DNA of 64,000 nucleotides, taken from Actinomadura_C alba (GTDB lineage: Bacteria > Actinomycetota > Actinomycetes > Streptosporangiales > Streptosporangiaceae). Under the pieces are notes generated by a model. The model was not told where the DNA came from and ran no database searches. It was given only the letters and a program-made list of their open reading frames with translations. Location of the stretch: contig NZ_BAAAOK010000011.1 in NCBI RefSeq assembly GCF_039530285.1, forward strand, positions 682,001 through 746,000. The letters are read 5' to 3'. This document shows, piece by piece, positions 18,110 through 25,654 of the stretch; the first letter of the stretch is position 1; each line of letters begins with the position of its first letter. The translations under genes and the position numbers were made by a program.

Positions 18110-18127
18110 AGTAAGGCTATACTTACT
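18110..18127. promoter_or_regulatory. Palindromic operator overlapping the -10 of the DUF2236 gene
   Basis: AGTAAG (18110-18115), 6-base spacer GCTATA, CTTACT (18122-18127). A consensus-like -10 TATACT (18118-18123) sits inside the palindrome, 29 bases before the ATG, so a bound regulator would block the promoter. A TetR-type repressor is a reasonable guess; none is adjacent. Confidence 0.6.
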
Positions 18128-18151
18128 GCGACTCCGCCCCGGGAGGTGTCC

Positions 18152-19060
18152 ATGGCCGCGACGGTCCAGCCGCCAGAGAGCGTCACCTGGCGAATCCACA
18201 TCGATCGCATCATGTGGATCGGCGGGGTGAGCAGCCTCATGCTGCAGGCCCTGCACCCGATGGCCATGTGGGGCGTGTGGCAGAACTCGGACTTTCAGCA
18301 TGATCCCTTCGGGCGGCTGCAGCGGACCGCCGACTTCGTCGGCGTCGCGACCTTCGGCAGCCCGGACGAGGCCGAGGCGATCGGCAGCAGGGTGCGCGGC
18401 ATCCACCGCCGGATGCGCATCCGCAACCGCGACACCGGCCGGACCGAGCGGCTCGACCAGCCCGAGCTCCTGCTGTGGGTGCACTGCGCCGAGGTGTACT
18501 CCTATCTGCGGGCCGCCCGCCGCGCCGGCCTGCCGCTCACCGGGGCGATGGCCGACCGCTACCTCACCGAGCAGCGACGCAGCGGAGCGTACGTGGGACT
18601 GCACGAGCAGGACATCCCGGGCAGCGTCCGCGAGATGGAGACGTACTTCCGCGAGATGCGGCCCGTGCTGCGGGTGACCGAGGAGGCGGCCGCCACGGTG
18701 CGGTTCCTGATGTGGCCGCGGCTGCCGCGGAATCTGCGGTTCCTCGCCGCCGGGAAACCGGCGTACTTCCCGTTCGGCGCGCTGTGCTACTACTCGCTGC
18801 CGGATTGGGCGCGCGCGATGTACGGAGCGCTGCCCGAGGTGCCACGACCCGCGGTCACGGCGGCCCTGAGATCGTTCCGGCTGGCCATGAACACCGTGCC
18901 GGAATCCGTGCATGACCACTCGTTCATGAAGCCGACACGGGAGATGCTGGAGCGGGCCAGGGTGCGGCTGGGCGAGGACGGCTACGACATGAGCAAGGGC
19001 CTGTTCGGCCTGCGGGACCCACGCCGCTGGCCGGCGGACCGCGACCGCGTCCCCGCCTGA
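18152..19060 (+). CDS. DUF2236/MpaB-type oxygenase family protein
   Basis: The 302-residue protein matches the DUF2236 (ER-bound oxygenase mpaB/latex-clearing protein-like) family: RIMWIGGVSSLMLQALHPMA near the N-terminus, FGRLQRTADFVGVATFGS, the conserved HRRMRIRN region, and ELLLWVHCAEVYSYL. Family members bind b-type haem through conserved His residues and cleave or oxidise hydrophobic substrates. No signal peptide was seen. ATG 18152 is preferred over GTG 18146 because GGGAGG (18140-18145) leaves a 6-base spacer. The palindrome over its promoter suggests induction by a ligand. Confidence 0.85.
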   Translation: MAATVQPPESVTWRIHIDRIMWIGGVSSLMLQALHPMAMWGVWQNSDFQHDPFGRLQRTADFVGVATFGSPDEAEAIGSRVRGIHRRMRIRNRDTGRTERLDQPELLLWVHCAEVYSYLRAARRAGLPLTGAMADRYLTEQRRSGAYVGLHEQDIPGSVREMETYFREMRPVLRVTEEAAATVRFLMWPRLPRNLRFLAAGKPAYFPFGALCYYSLPDWARAMYGALPEVPRPAVTAALRSFRLAMNTVPESVHDHSFMKPTREMLERARVRLGEDGYDMSKGLFGLRDPRRWPADRDRVPA

Positions 19061-19081
19061 GCGGGCCGCCGGTCAGGTACG

Positions 19082-19110
19082 CCGGCACCATCGTCAATGG
19101 TGAGTGCCGG
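19082..19110. terminator. Terminator between DUF2236 and RecB-like genes
   Basis: CCGGCACCAT (19082-19091) pairs with ATGGTG plus TGCCGG (19097-19110, two bulged bases) between two convergent genes. Confidence 0.7.
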
Positions 19111-19141
19111 AACCGTCACCGGGGGACGCGCCGGTGGCCGG

Positions 19142-19999
19142 TCAGGGCTCCTCGCCGGCGAGGCCCGACCAGGGATCCTTCGGCGCCGCCGCCCGCCGGC
19201 CTTCGGGGCAGTGCCGCACGTAGTCGCACCAGGAGCACAGCGAGCCGGGCCGCGGCGGGAAGACCTCGTCGACCCGGTCGGCGGGCAGCTCCGCCTTGAA
19301 CGCCTCGTCGGCCCGCGCCGCCTCGGCCGCGATCTGCTCGGCCCTGGCGAGATGGCGCCGCAGCGACTCGTCGGTGTGCTCCCAGACCGCCACCTGCCCG
19401 GTCGGCAGATGGTGCAGCTCGACCGTACGGCAGGGGCGGCGCAGGACCCGTGACGCGGCCAGCGCGTACAGGGCCAAGGCCAGGGAGCCCCGGGCGTCGT
19501 CGGAGGTGAGCACGCGCCGGCCGGTCTTGTAGTCGACCACGACCAGCTCGGGGCCGCGGGCGTCCAGCCGGTCGATGCGGCCGGACATCGCGATCCGGTC
19601 CGTGCGCGTCGCCACGGTGCGCTCGACTCCGAGTGGCTCGTCATCCGGATCCAGGTCGGCGACGTACCTCTCGACCATCTCGCGGCCCCGCTCGCGCCAG
19701 CGCCGCGACTGCTCGGCGTCGCGGAAGCCGTCGGTCAGCCAGCCGCGCAGCAGCAGCGTCCCGGCCATCTCGGCGGTGCGCTCGTGCCGGGGCAGGCGCC
19801 ACCAGGCGGCGAGCGCGTTGTGCACGCTCGCGCCGACGCTGTTGTGCGCCCACGGCGGGCCCTTCTGCGGCGCCGGACGGTCGAGATAGGTCATCCGGTA
19901 CCGTCTCGGGCAGTCCAACCAGCTGTTCAGCCGCGAGGGCGTGCACGAGTACAGCCGTTGCGGCATGCCCTCGAAGCCCAGCTGCTCGGTTCCCACCAC
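19142..19999 (-). CDS. RecB/Cas4-like PD-(D/E)XK exonuclease with an Fe-S cysteine set
   Basis: The 285-residue stand-alone nuclease-like protein has YSCTPSRLNSWLDCPRRYRM near the N-terminus, the nuclease core GRIDRLDARGPELVVVDYKTG (Asp and Glu-x-Lys-type site, near residue 155), and a C-terminal CSWCDYVRHC. One N-terminal and three C-terminal cysteines are the layout of the 4Fe-4S staple of AddB/Cas4-type nucleases. No helicase domain is attached. GTG 19999 is used as the start, with GGAAGAGGG upstream; a second GTG follows immediately. Family members of this kind are annotated as RecB-family exonucleases across actinobacteria. The physiological role is not established. Confidence 0.88.
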   Translation of the reverse strand: MVGTEQLGFEGMPQRLYSCTPSRLNSWLDCPRRYRMTYLDRPAPQKGPPWAHNSVGASVHNALAAWWRLPRHERTAEMAGTLLLRGWLTDGFRDAEQSRRWRERGREMVERYVADLDPDDEPLGVERTVATRTDRIAMSGRIDRLDARGPELVVVDYKTGRRVLTSDDARGSLALALYALAASRVLRRPCRTVELHHLPTGQVAVWEHTDESLRRHLARAEQIAAEAARADEAFKAELPADRVDEVFPPRPGSLCSWCDYVRHCPEGRRAAAPKDPWSGLAGEEP

Positions 20000-20020
20000 T
20001 CAGCCCTCTTCCGCTGCCGT

Positions 20021-20056
20021 GATCTCGCTGCCGTCCACGCGAACGACAGCGAGATC
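20021..20056. terminator. Terminator downstream of the MBL-fold gene
   Basis: GATCTCGCTG (20021-20030) pairs with CAGCGAGATC (20047-20056), with partial extension into the 16-base loop. It separates the MBL-fold gene from the leftward RecB-like gene. Confidence 0.65.
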
Positions 20057-20108
20057 CCCACTGCGATCGGGTCGCGTCGCATGCACGATCACAGGTGGCG
20101 AGACCGGA

Positions 20109-20969
20109 TCAGTCGTCGGACTCCCTGGTGAGCGAGAACCAGCTCTCCCAGCGGGAGTCCTCCTCGCCGACGGTGGTCTCGTCGCCCTGGCCTGGCAGCA
20201 CCCTGGTGTCCTTGGGCAGCGGGGCGAGGAGCGAGCCGATCGAGTTGAGCTGCTGGCGCAGCTCGGGGTAGACGTCGCCCACCTGCCCGGGCTTGCCCTT
20301 GTGCAGGGTGTCTCCGGTGAACAGCACGCCGAGCTGATCGCTGTAGAGGCAGATGCTGCCGGGAGTGTGCCCTGGCGTGTGGATGACGTCGAGCTGGATG
20401 TCGGCGATCTCGAAGACGCCGCCGTCCTCGAGGTAGATGTCCGGCTCGAGCTCCTTGAGGAACTCGGTGTCCTCGGTGGCCTTCGAATCCTCGGTCGCCT
20501 TCGAATCCTTGGCACCCTTGGAGTCCTTGGAGTCCTTGCCGCCCTTGGAAGCCTCAGCGTCCTTGGACTCCGTGGCCTCCTCGGAACCCTCGGCCTCTTC
20601 GGTGTCCTCGGTGTCCTTTGTCAGCCTGGTCGCCTCGGCCTCTCGGGCGAGCCGGCGGAAGTAGTCCCGCCAGAGCAACCGGTCGCCGCGGTGAAGCCCG
20701 ATCGGTGCCCAGTCCTCCTCGTCGTCTTCACCGGCCGTGGCGACCTCGAGCACCGTGTTCAGGTGCGCGTCGTGGCCATCGGTGCAGATGACGGCCATGA
20801 TCTCGCGGCCGTCCACCGCCTTGAGAATGGCCTCGGCGTCATGAGCCGGGTCGATCACGATCACGGTGTCGTCGTCGCCGACGATCCACGTGTTGTTCTC
20901 CACGTCGTATTCGGTGTCGTCCAGGGTGCACTTCCCCGCCGACACCACTTGTTCGATGCGCGCGTCCAC
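20109..20969 (-). CDS. MBL-fold hydrolase-like protein with altered metal motif and an acidic/Lys insertion
   Basis: The 286-residue protein has the metallo-beta-lactamase fold: NNTWIVGDDDTVIVIDPAHD at the start, then the metal-site region, HTPGHTPGS, and FTGDTL. The HxHxDH signature reads TDGHDAHLN, lacking the first His and the Asp, and the late GHG motif reads PGQGDET, lacking its His. Metal binding is therefore likely altered. Between residues about 115 and 170 lies a low-complexity insert rich in Lys, Asp, Glu, Ser and Thr, with repeated KDSK and SKATED units. The ATG is at 20969. No operon partner is evident. It could be a glyoxalase II-like enzyme or a non-catalytic relative. Confidence 0.8.
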   Translation of the reverse strand: MDARIEQVVSAGKCTLDDTEYDVENNTWIVGDDDTVIVIDPAHDAEAILKAVDGREIMAVICTDGHDAHLNTVLEVATAGEDDEEDWAPIGLHRGDRLLWRDYFRRLAREAEATRLTKDTEDTEEAEGSEEATESKDAEASKGGKDSKDSKGAKDSKATEDSKATEDTEFLKELEPDIYLEDGGVFEIADIQLDVIHTPGHTPGSICLYSDQLGVLFTGDTLHKGKPGQVGDVYPELRQQLNSIGSLLAPLPKDTRVLPGQGDETTVGEEDSRWESWFSLTRESDD

Positions 20970-21068
20970 GATCGCAGCCTATCGGCCTGCGGACGCCTCC
21001 GCCTCCGGACGGTAGACCCCGTCGCCGAGAGCCGCGGACCGCCGCGGCGGCGTCCGTGGCGGCCACGT

Positions 21069-21085
21069 GCCCGTCCGCGACGGGC
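21069..21085. terminator. Short hairpin downstream of marC
   Basis: GCCCGTC (21069-21075) and GACGGGC (21079-21085) with a 3-base loop, just beyond the end of the leftward MarC operon. The surrounding 134 bp (20970-21103) are very GC-rich and hold no gene. Confidence 0.5.
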
Positions 21086-21103
21086 CCGCGGCGTGAAGAG
21101 CGT

Positions 21104-21724
21104 TCAGCCGGCCTGAATGAAGTCTCGGACGGCGTCCGCGCAGAGTTGCACCGCGATCGCCGCCAGCAGCAGCCCCGCGATCCGGGTCACCAGCTCGACA
21201 CCGTTCTCTTTGATCACCTTCATGATGCCGAGCGAGAACCGCATGACCAGCCAGAGGATGAGGTGCACCGCGATGATCGCCAGCGCGAGTGCCGCGATCT
21301 GGTTCAGGTGATCGGCCCGCTGGACGAACACGATGGTCGCGACGATGGAGCCGGGGCCGGCGAGCAGGGGCGTGCCGAGCGGCACCATGGCCACGTTGAC
21401 GTTGCCGCGCATCGCCTCGTCCGGTGCCGACGCCTTGCCGGTGAGCAGTTCCAGTGCCACCAGCAGCAGCAGGAGGCCGCCGGCCAGCATGAGCGCGGGT
21501 ACCGAGACACCGAGATAGTTCAGCAGGGTCTGCCCGAAGACGGCGAAGACCACGATCACGGCGAACGCCACGGTGGCCGCCTGCCAGGCCAGCCGGGTTC
21601 GTTGTTTCTCCGGATACCCCCTGGTCAGCCCGAGGAAGACGGGGATGATCCCCGGTGGATCGATGATGACGAACAGCGTGATGAATGCCTCGCCGAAGAG
21701 CTTGGCATCGAAGTAGTCGCTCAT
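21104..21724 (-). CDS. MarC-family integral membrane protein
   Basis: The 206-residue protein has about six hydrophobic segments and the family hallmark FVIIDPPGIIPVFLGLTRGY. Further MarC features are AGGLLLLLVALELL and VAMVPLGTPLLAGPGSIVATIVF. It lies in the cytoplasmic membrane. Its function is unresolved (early reports of a multiple-antibiotic-resistance role were not confirmed). Its ATG overlaps the stop of the PHP-domain gene (ATGA), so it is the third gene of the DUF6758-PHP-MarC operon. Confidence 0.93.
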   Translation of the reverse strand: MSDYFDAKLFGEAFITLFVIIDPPGIIPVFLGLTRGYPEKQRTRLAWQAATVAFAVIVVFAVFGQTLLNYLGVSVPALMLAGGLLLLLVALELLTGKASAPDEAMRGNVNVAMVPLGTPLLAGPGSIVATIVFVQRADHLNQIAALALAIIAVHLILWLVMRFSLGIMKVIKENGVELVTRIAGLLLAAIAVQLCADAVRDFIQAG

Positions 21725-22593
21725 TTCCCTCTTGCGCTCGCGACCAGTGCCTCATATGCCTCGGGCGCCGTGGTCTCACAGCCGAGGCGGTGGCCGGTCG
21801 ATTTTCCATGATCATCGCTGGACCCGGTGGGGATCAGCCCCAGTGCACCGGCCAGGTCTCGCAGGTGCGCGCGGTCGGCCGGATCGTGGTCGGGATGGTC
21901 GACCTCGAGACCGGCCAGTCCTGCGCCGGCCAGTTCCTCGATGAGCCCGTCGTCGACCACGTAGCCCCGCCGGCGGGCTCGGGCGTGCGCCAGCACGCTC
22001 ACCCCTCCCGCGGCCGCGACCAGCGACATCGCCCGCACCGGGTCGAGCGCGTAGTGGTCCACGTGTGCGCGGCCGCCCGAGCCGATCCAGTCCCGGGTGA
22101 AGGCCGCGTCTTCCGTCGGCACTGCGCCGGCCTCGACCATCGCGCGCGCGATGTGCGGCCGCCCCACAACGCCGCCGCCCGCGATCCGCCGTACGTGGTC
22201 CCAGCCGATCTCCACGCCGAGTTCCCTCAGCCGGGCCACCATCGCCCGCGCCCGGCCGACCCGGTCGGTGCGGAGGCGCTCGCGCTCGGCGGCCAGCACC
22301 GGCTCCTCGGGATCGAACAGGTAGCCCAGCATGTGCACGCTCGCGGCGCCCTCTCCGGCCGCCCGGTGCGGGGTCTGCCCGGTCACCGCGGTGTGCCGGC
22401 ACGAGAGTTCGATGCCCGGTACGAGGGTCAGCCCGGCCGGTAGCGCACGCCGAGCCTCGGCCCAGCCCGAGACGGTGTCGTGGTCGGTCAGCGCGAGGAC
22501 GTCCACCCTGGCGTCGGCCGCCCGCCGCACGACGTGAGCCGGCGGATCAGTGCCGTCTGAGGCATTACTGTGACTGTGGAGGTCAATTCGCAC
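21721..22593 (-). CDS. PHP-domain phosphoesterase (TrpH/RNase AM-like)
   Basis: The 290-residue protein has PHP metal motifs: DLHSHSNASDG (I), LALTDHDTVSGW (II), PGIELS (III), SVLAHARARR and TGSSDDHGK near the C-terminus. The family includes nucleoside 3',5'-bisphosphate phosphatases and the 5'-3' exoribonuclease RNase AM. It is cytosolic. It starts with GTG at 22593, 22 bp after the DUF6758 stop, and ends in an ATGA overlap with marC, so it is the middle gene of a coupled operon. Confidence 0.92.
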   Translation of the reverse strand: MRIDLHSHSNASDGTDPPAHVVRRAADARVDVLALTDHDTVSGWAEARRALPAGLTLVPGIELSCRHTAVTGQTPHRAAGEGAASVHMLGYLFDPEEPVLAAERERLRTDRVGRARAMVARLRELGVEIGWDHVRRIAGGGVVGRPHIARAMVEAGAVPTEDAAFTRDWIGSGGRAHVDHYALDPVRAMSLVAAAGGVSVLAHARARRRGYVVDDGLIEELAGAGLAGLEVDHPDHDPADRAHLRDLAGALGLIPTGSSDDHGKSTGHRLGCETTAPEAYEALVASARGK

Positions 22594-22615
22594 ACCTCAT
22601 GGTAGATGCGCATTT

Positions 22616-23242
22616 TTACGAAAGACGCGAGCTCAACGCCCCAAACGGAAGATCCAGCTCCATTCCGGGCTCTCTCAGGTCGATCAGCGCGAGATCTCCC
22701 ACCATGAGCACACCCGCGTCGGCCGGCCACAGCACTCCCCACAGCCAGTTGCCCATCGCCTCGCCGACGTAGACGGCACGGTCGGGCGCGGCATCGACGG
22801 CCCACAGTGGCACCGGATGACCGCGAACCTCGACCTTGGCGTGCGGAGCGGAGGAATCGCTCACCACTCCCGGATCGAGGCCGTCCAGCCCGGCATAGGA
22901 GGCGCCGAGACCGATCCCCGGCTCCTCCGCGATCAGCAGCATGTCGGCGAGACCGCCCAGCAGGCCCGGCCCGGAGAGCGCGACCGTGCACGCCCGTGAT
23001 CCGGTGCGCTCGTCGCCGACGACGCCGAACCCGGTGACCAGCCAGCCCAGCGGCAGCGGCCAGGGCAGCCACACCGGCACCCACGCGTCCCGGACGACGG
23101 CCGCGAGCCCCTCGAGGGAGGGGCTCTTCGGCGGTTGTTTCGGAAGCACCGCACCGTGCAGGGCACAGTTCCAGTCGCTCGACCAGAGATTCGGCGCTTG
23201 CAATGGCCCGCTGCACCGCGGGCAGGTCGGCTCCGCCCTCAT
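22616..23242 (-). CDS. DUF6758 family protein with N-terminal zinc-ribbon-like cysteines
   Basis: The 208-residue protein begins MRAEPTCPRCSGPLQAPNLW and continues SDWNCALHG, giving a CxxC...C/H set that could bind zinc. The rest (WVPVWLPWPLPLGWLVTGF, VALSGPGLLGGLADMLLIAE, GEAMGNWLWGVLWPADAGVL) follows the pattern of the uncharacterised actinobacterial family DUF6758. It is the first gene of the operon with PHP and MarC. The function is unknown. It diverges from the Nudix gene across 64 bp. Confidence 0.82.
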   Translation of the reverse strand: MRAEPTCPRCSGPLQAPNLWSSDWNCALHGAVLPKQPPKSPSLEGLAAVVRDAWVPVWLPWPLPLGWLVTGFGVVGDERTGSRACTVALSGPGLLGGLADMLLIAEEPGIGLGASYAGLDGLDPGVVSDSSAPHAKVEVRGHPVPLWAVDAAPDRAVYVGEAMGNWLWGVLWPADAGVLMVGDLALIDLREPGMELDLPFGALSSRLS

Positions 23243-23271
23243 GAGAACTCACTGTCGTCGGTCGATGACAC

Positions 23272-23300
23272 TGACGTCAACCTCCCGGCCCCCAGACAAT
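23272..23300 (+). promoter_or_regulatory. Promoter for a leaderless Nudix transcript
   Basis: TGACGT (23272-23277) and GACAAT (23295-23300) are 17 bases apart, and the -10 box ends 6 bases before the ATG at 23307. There is no Shine-Dalgarno, so the mRNA is probably leaderless. Confidence 0.5.
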
Positions 23301-23306
23301 GGTGAC

Positions 23307-23720
23307 ATGCGGGTGCCCTGTGTCGGTGCGGTGGTGGTGGACGACGAGGGTCGGCTGCTGGTCGTACGCCGCGGCCGCCCTCCAGGTCAGGGGCTCTGGT
23401 CGCTGCCCGGCGGCCGGGTCGAGCCGGGTGAGGCGGACGCGGACGCGGTCGTCCGGGAGGTCCTCGAAGAGACCGGCCTGGACGTCACGGTCGGCCGGCT
23501 GATCGGAGCGGTGACGCGGCCGGGGCCCGGCGGGGTGACCTATGACATCCGTGACTACGCGGCGGTGATGGCCGGCGGCGGTCTGCGACCGGGCGACGAC
23601 GCCGACGAGGTCCGCTGGGTCACGCCGGACGCGCTGCGCGCGCTGCCCACCACACCGGGGCTGCTCGACGCCCTGACGGAGTGGAGCGTTCTCACCCGTT
23701 CTGATCGCTTCGGCCGCTGA
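23307..23720 (+). CDS. Nudix hydrolase, first gene of an NAD-precursor cluster
   Basis: The 137-residue protein has a full Nudix box: GGRVEPGEADADAVVREVL followed by EETGLDV (GX5EX7REUXEEXGU). The remainder is the usual small alpha/beta/alpha fold, with no DNA-binding domain, so it is not NrtR. Nudix enzymes hydrolyse nucleoside diphosphates linked to another group; next to pnuC and nadR, ADP-ribose or NAD(H) is a reasonable substrate guess. The start at 23307 matches family similarity; the same frame is open upstream through the DUF6758 gene but is non-coding there. Confidence 0.88.
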   Translation: MRVPCVGAVVVDDEGRLLVVRRGRPPGQGLWSLPGGRVEPGEADADAVVREVLEETGLDVTVGRLIGAVTRPGPGGVTYDIRDYAAVMAGGGLRPGDDADEVRWVTPDALRALPTTPGLLDALTEWSVLTRSDRFGR

Positions 23721-23796
23721 CCCGCCGACGGAGTCGCGCTCACCCCCGTATGACCTGTTAGCGTCCCGCTGACGATTTCTGATCGCGGGAGCCGCC

Positions 23797-24450
23797 ATGA
23801 CGCTGCACGACCTCCTCGAACCCCTTCTCGAAACGGCCGTCACCATCGGCGGCACCGATACCACCTGGGCCGAGCTCCTCGGATTCGTCACCGGAGCCGT
23901 GAACGTCTGGTTGGTCGTGCGCCAGAACCTGCTGAACTGGCCGATCGGCATCGCCAACGTGATGCTGCTCGGTCTGATCTTCTTTGACAGCAAGCTGTAC
24001 GCCGACGCGGGTCTGCAGGTCGTCTACGTGGTCCTCCAGGTGTACGGCTGGTGGCAGTGGCTCTACGGCGGCAGGGACCGGACGGCGCTCGTCACCCGGC
24101 GCACCCGATCGGGCGAGTGGATCTTCCTCGCCGTGGCCGCAGCCGCCGCGACGGGCGTGCTGACCTGGGTGCTCAGCACCTGGACCGACTCGGACGTCCC
24201 GTTCTGGGACGCGCTGACCACGTCGATCTCGCTGGCGGCCACGTACGGGCAGTCCCGGAAGCTGCTCGAGTCATGGTGGCTGTGGATCGCCGCGGACCTC
24301 GTCTACATTCCCCTGTACTTCCACAAGGAGCTGTACCTGACCAGTGCGCTCTACGTCATCTTCCTTGGGCTCTGCGTCGCCGGACTGATCGCCTGGCGGA
24401 GCGACTGGCGGACCCGGCAGGCCGCCGCCCCGGTCTCCACGGCCCCGTGA
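23797..24450 (+). CDS. pnuC: PnuC-type nicotinamide riboside transporter
   Basis: The 217-residue protein has about seven membrane segments and the PnuC hallmarks: GAVNVWLVVRQNLLNWPIGI near residue 32 and VLQVYGWWQWLYGG near residue 82. PnuC facilitates uptake of nicotinamide riboside, which is trapped by phosphorylation. The ATG at 23797 has GGGAG upstream. Its stop overlaps the nadR start (GTGA), coupling transport to the kinase that traps the substrate. Confidence 0.93.
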   Translation: MTLHDLLEPLLETAVTIGGTDTTWAELLGFVTGAVNVWLVVRQNLLNWPIGIANVMLLGLIFFDSKLYADAGLQVVYVVLQVYGWWQWLYGGRDRTALVTRRTRSGEWIFLAVAAAAATGVLTWVLSTWTDSDVPFWDALTTSISLAATYGQSRKLLESWWLWIAADLVYIPLYFHKELYLTSALYVIFLGLCVAGLIAWRSDWRTRQAAAPVSTAP

Positions 24451-25553
24451 CGTTCCGGCACGGCCTGGTCATCGGCAAGTTCTATCCGCCGCACGCCGGG
24501 CACCACCACCTGATCGACACCGCGGCGGCGGCATGCGAGCGGCTCACCGTGGTCGCTGCGGCGTCGAGCGTGGAGAGCATCCCGATCGCGCTGCGCGCCG
24601 CCTGGCTGCGGGAACGGCATCCACAGGCGCATGTCGAGATCGTCGCGGTGGTCGACGACGCTGAGATCGACTATGACTCGGACCTGATCTGGGCCGAGCA
24701 CGTGGCGGCCTTCCGCGCGGGGCTGGAGGTCGCGTCCGGGCTCGGGGTGGGCGCGGTCGACGTGCCGCCGGTCGACGCGGTGTTCAGTTCGGAGCACTAC
24801 GGCGCCGAACTCGCCCGGCGGTTCGGTGCCGAGCACGTGCCGGTGGACCCACCGCGCGCCCGTTTCCCGGTCAGCGGCACCGCCGTACGGCGGGATCCCG
24901 CCGCCTGCTGGGACTGGCTGTCACCGGCCGTACGGCAGCATCTGGCCAGACGGGTGGTCGTGGTCGGGGCCGAGTCCTCGGGCACCACGACGCTCGCGCG
25001 CGCTCTGGCGGCGCACTACGCCTCCCGTGGCGGGGTGTGGTCGGCCACGCGCTGGGTTCCCGAGTACGGCCGGCTCTATTGCGAGGAGAAGCTCGCAGTG
25101 GCCCACCGGCACGATCCCCGCCTGTGGATCGGCGACCTGTCGTGGTCGTCGGAGGAGTTCACGCTGATCGCCGAACGGCACCTGGCGCTCGAGGACGCCG
25201 CGGCCCGGTCCGGCTCGCCACTGCTGATCTGTGACACCGACGCCTTCGCGACCGCGCTCTGGCATGAGCGCTATCTCGAGTCGCCCGCTCCGGAGGTCGA
25301 ACGCCTCCATGCCCGGACGCGGCATGACCTGTGGATCCTCACGGACACGGCAGGCGTTTCCTTCGAGCAGGACGGCTGGCGCGACGGCGAGTCGATCAGG
25401 GAGTGGATGTCGGCCCGGTTCGGGGAGGAACTCGACCGGCGCGGCCTGCCGTACATCGTGGTGTCCGGTCCGCACGAGCGGCGGCTGGAGGCGGCCGTCG
25501 CCGCCGTCGACGCCGTCCTCGACAAGGGGTGGGCCTTCTCGGACCCGCTCTGA
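24447..25553 (+). CDS. nadR: NadR: NMN adenylyltransferase/ribosylnicotinamide kinase
   Basis: The 368-residue protein has two domains. The N-terminal nucleotidyltransferase has GKFYPPHAGHHHLID (near residue 9) and FPVSGTAVRRDP, the NMNAT-type signature. The C-terminal kinase domain starts at about residue 168 with VVGAESSGTTTLARAL. Its P-loop lacks the usual Lys (GTTT instead of GKST); I recall the same change in other actinobacterial NadR proteins, so it may be a clade feature rather than a lesion. There is no N-terminal repressor domain, unlike enterobacterial NadR. It uses a GTG start overlapping the pnuC stop. Confidence 0.92.
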   Translation: MTFRHGLVIGKFYPPHAGHHHLIDTAAAACERLTVVAAASSVESIPIALRAAWLRERHPQAHVEIVAVVDDAEIDYDSDLIWAEHVAAFRAGLEVASGLGVGAVDVPPVDAVFSSEHYGAELARRFGAEHVPVDPPRARFPVSGTAVRRDPAACWDWLSPAVRQHLARRVVVVGAESSGTTTLARALAAHYASRGGVWSATRWVPEYGRLYCEEKLAVAHRHDPRLWIGDLSWSSEEFTLIAERHLALEDAAARSGSPLLICDTDAFATALWHERYLESPAPEVERLHARTRHDLWILTDTAGVSFEQDGWRDGESIREWMSARFGEELDRRGLPYIVVSGPHERRLEAAVAAVDAVLDKGWAFSDPL

Positions 25554-25560
25554 GCCCGTG

Positions 25561-25619
25561 GCCCGGCGTGCCCCCACCGGAGGAGGGGAGCGGTGGGGAC
25601 CGGTGGGGACACGCCGGGC
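25561..25619. terminator. Terminator between nadR and the M23/FG-GAP gene
   Basis: Arms of 18 bases, 25561-25578 and 25602-25619, match at 17 positions. The hairpin starts 7 bases after the nadR stop and serves both convergent genes. Confidence 0.82.
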
Positions 25620-25654
25620 GGCCCGGTCATCAGGGAGGCTGTCGCCGGGTTCGG

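Noticed and set aside
23307..23720. NrtR, the Nudix-related repressor of NAD metabolism
   Set aside because: The protein is 137 residues and ends right after the Nudix fold; the winged-helix domain of NrtR is missing.
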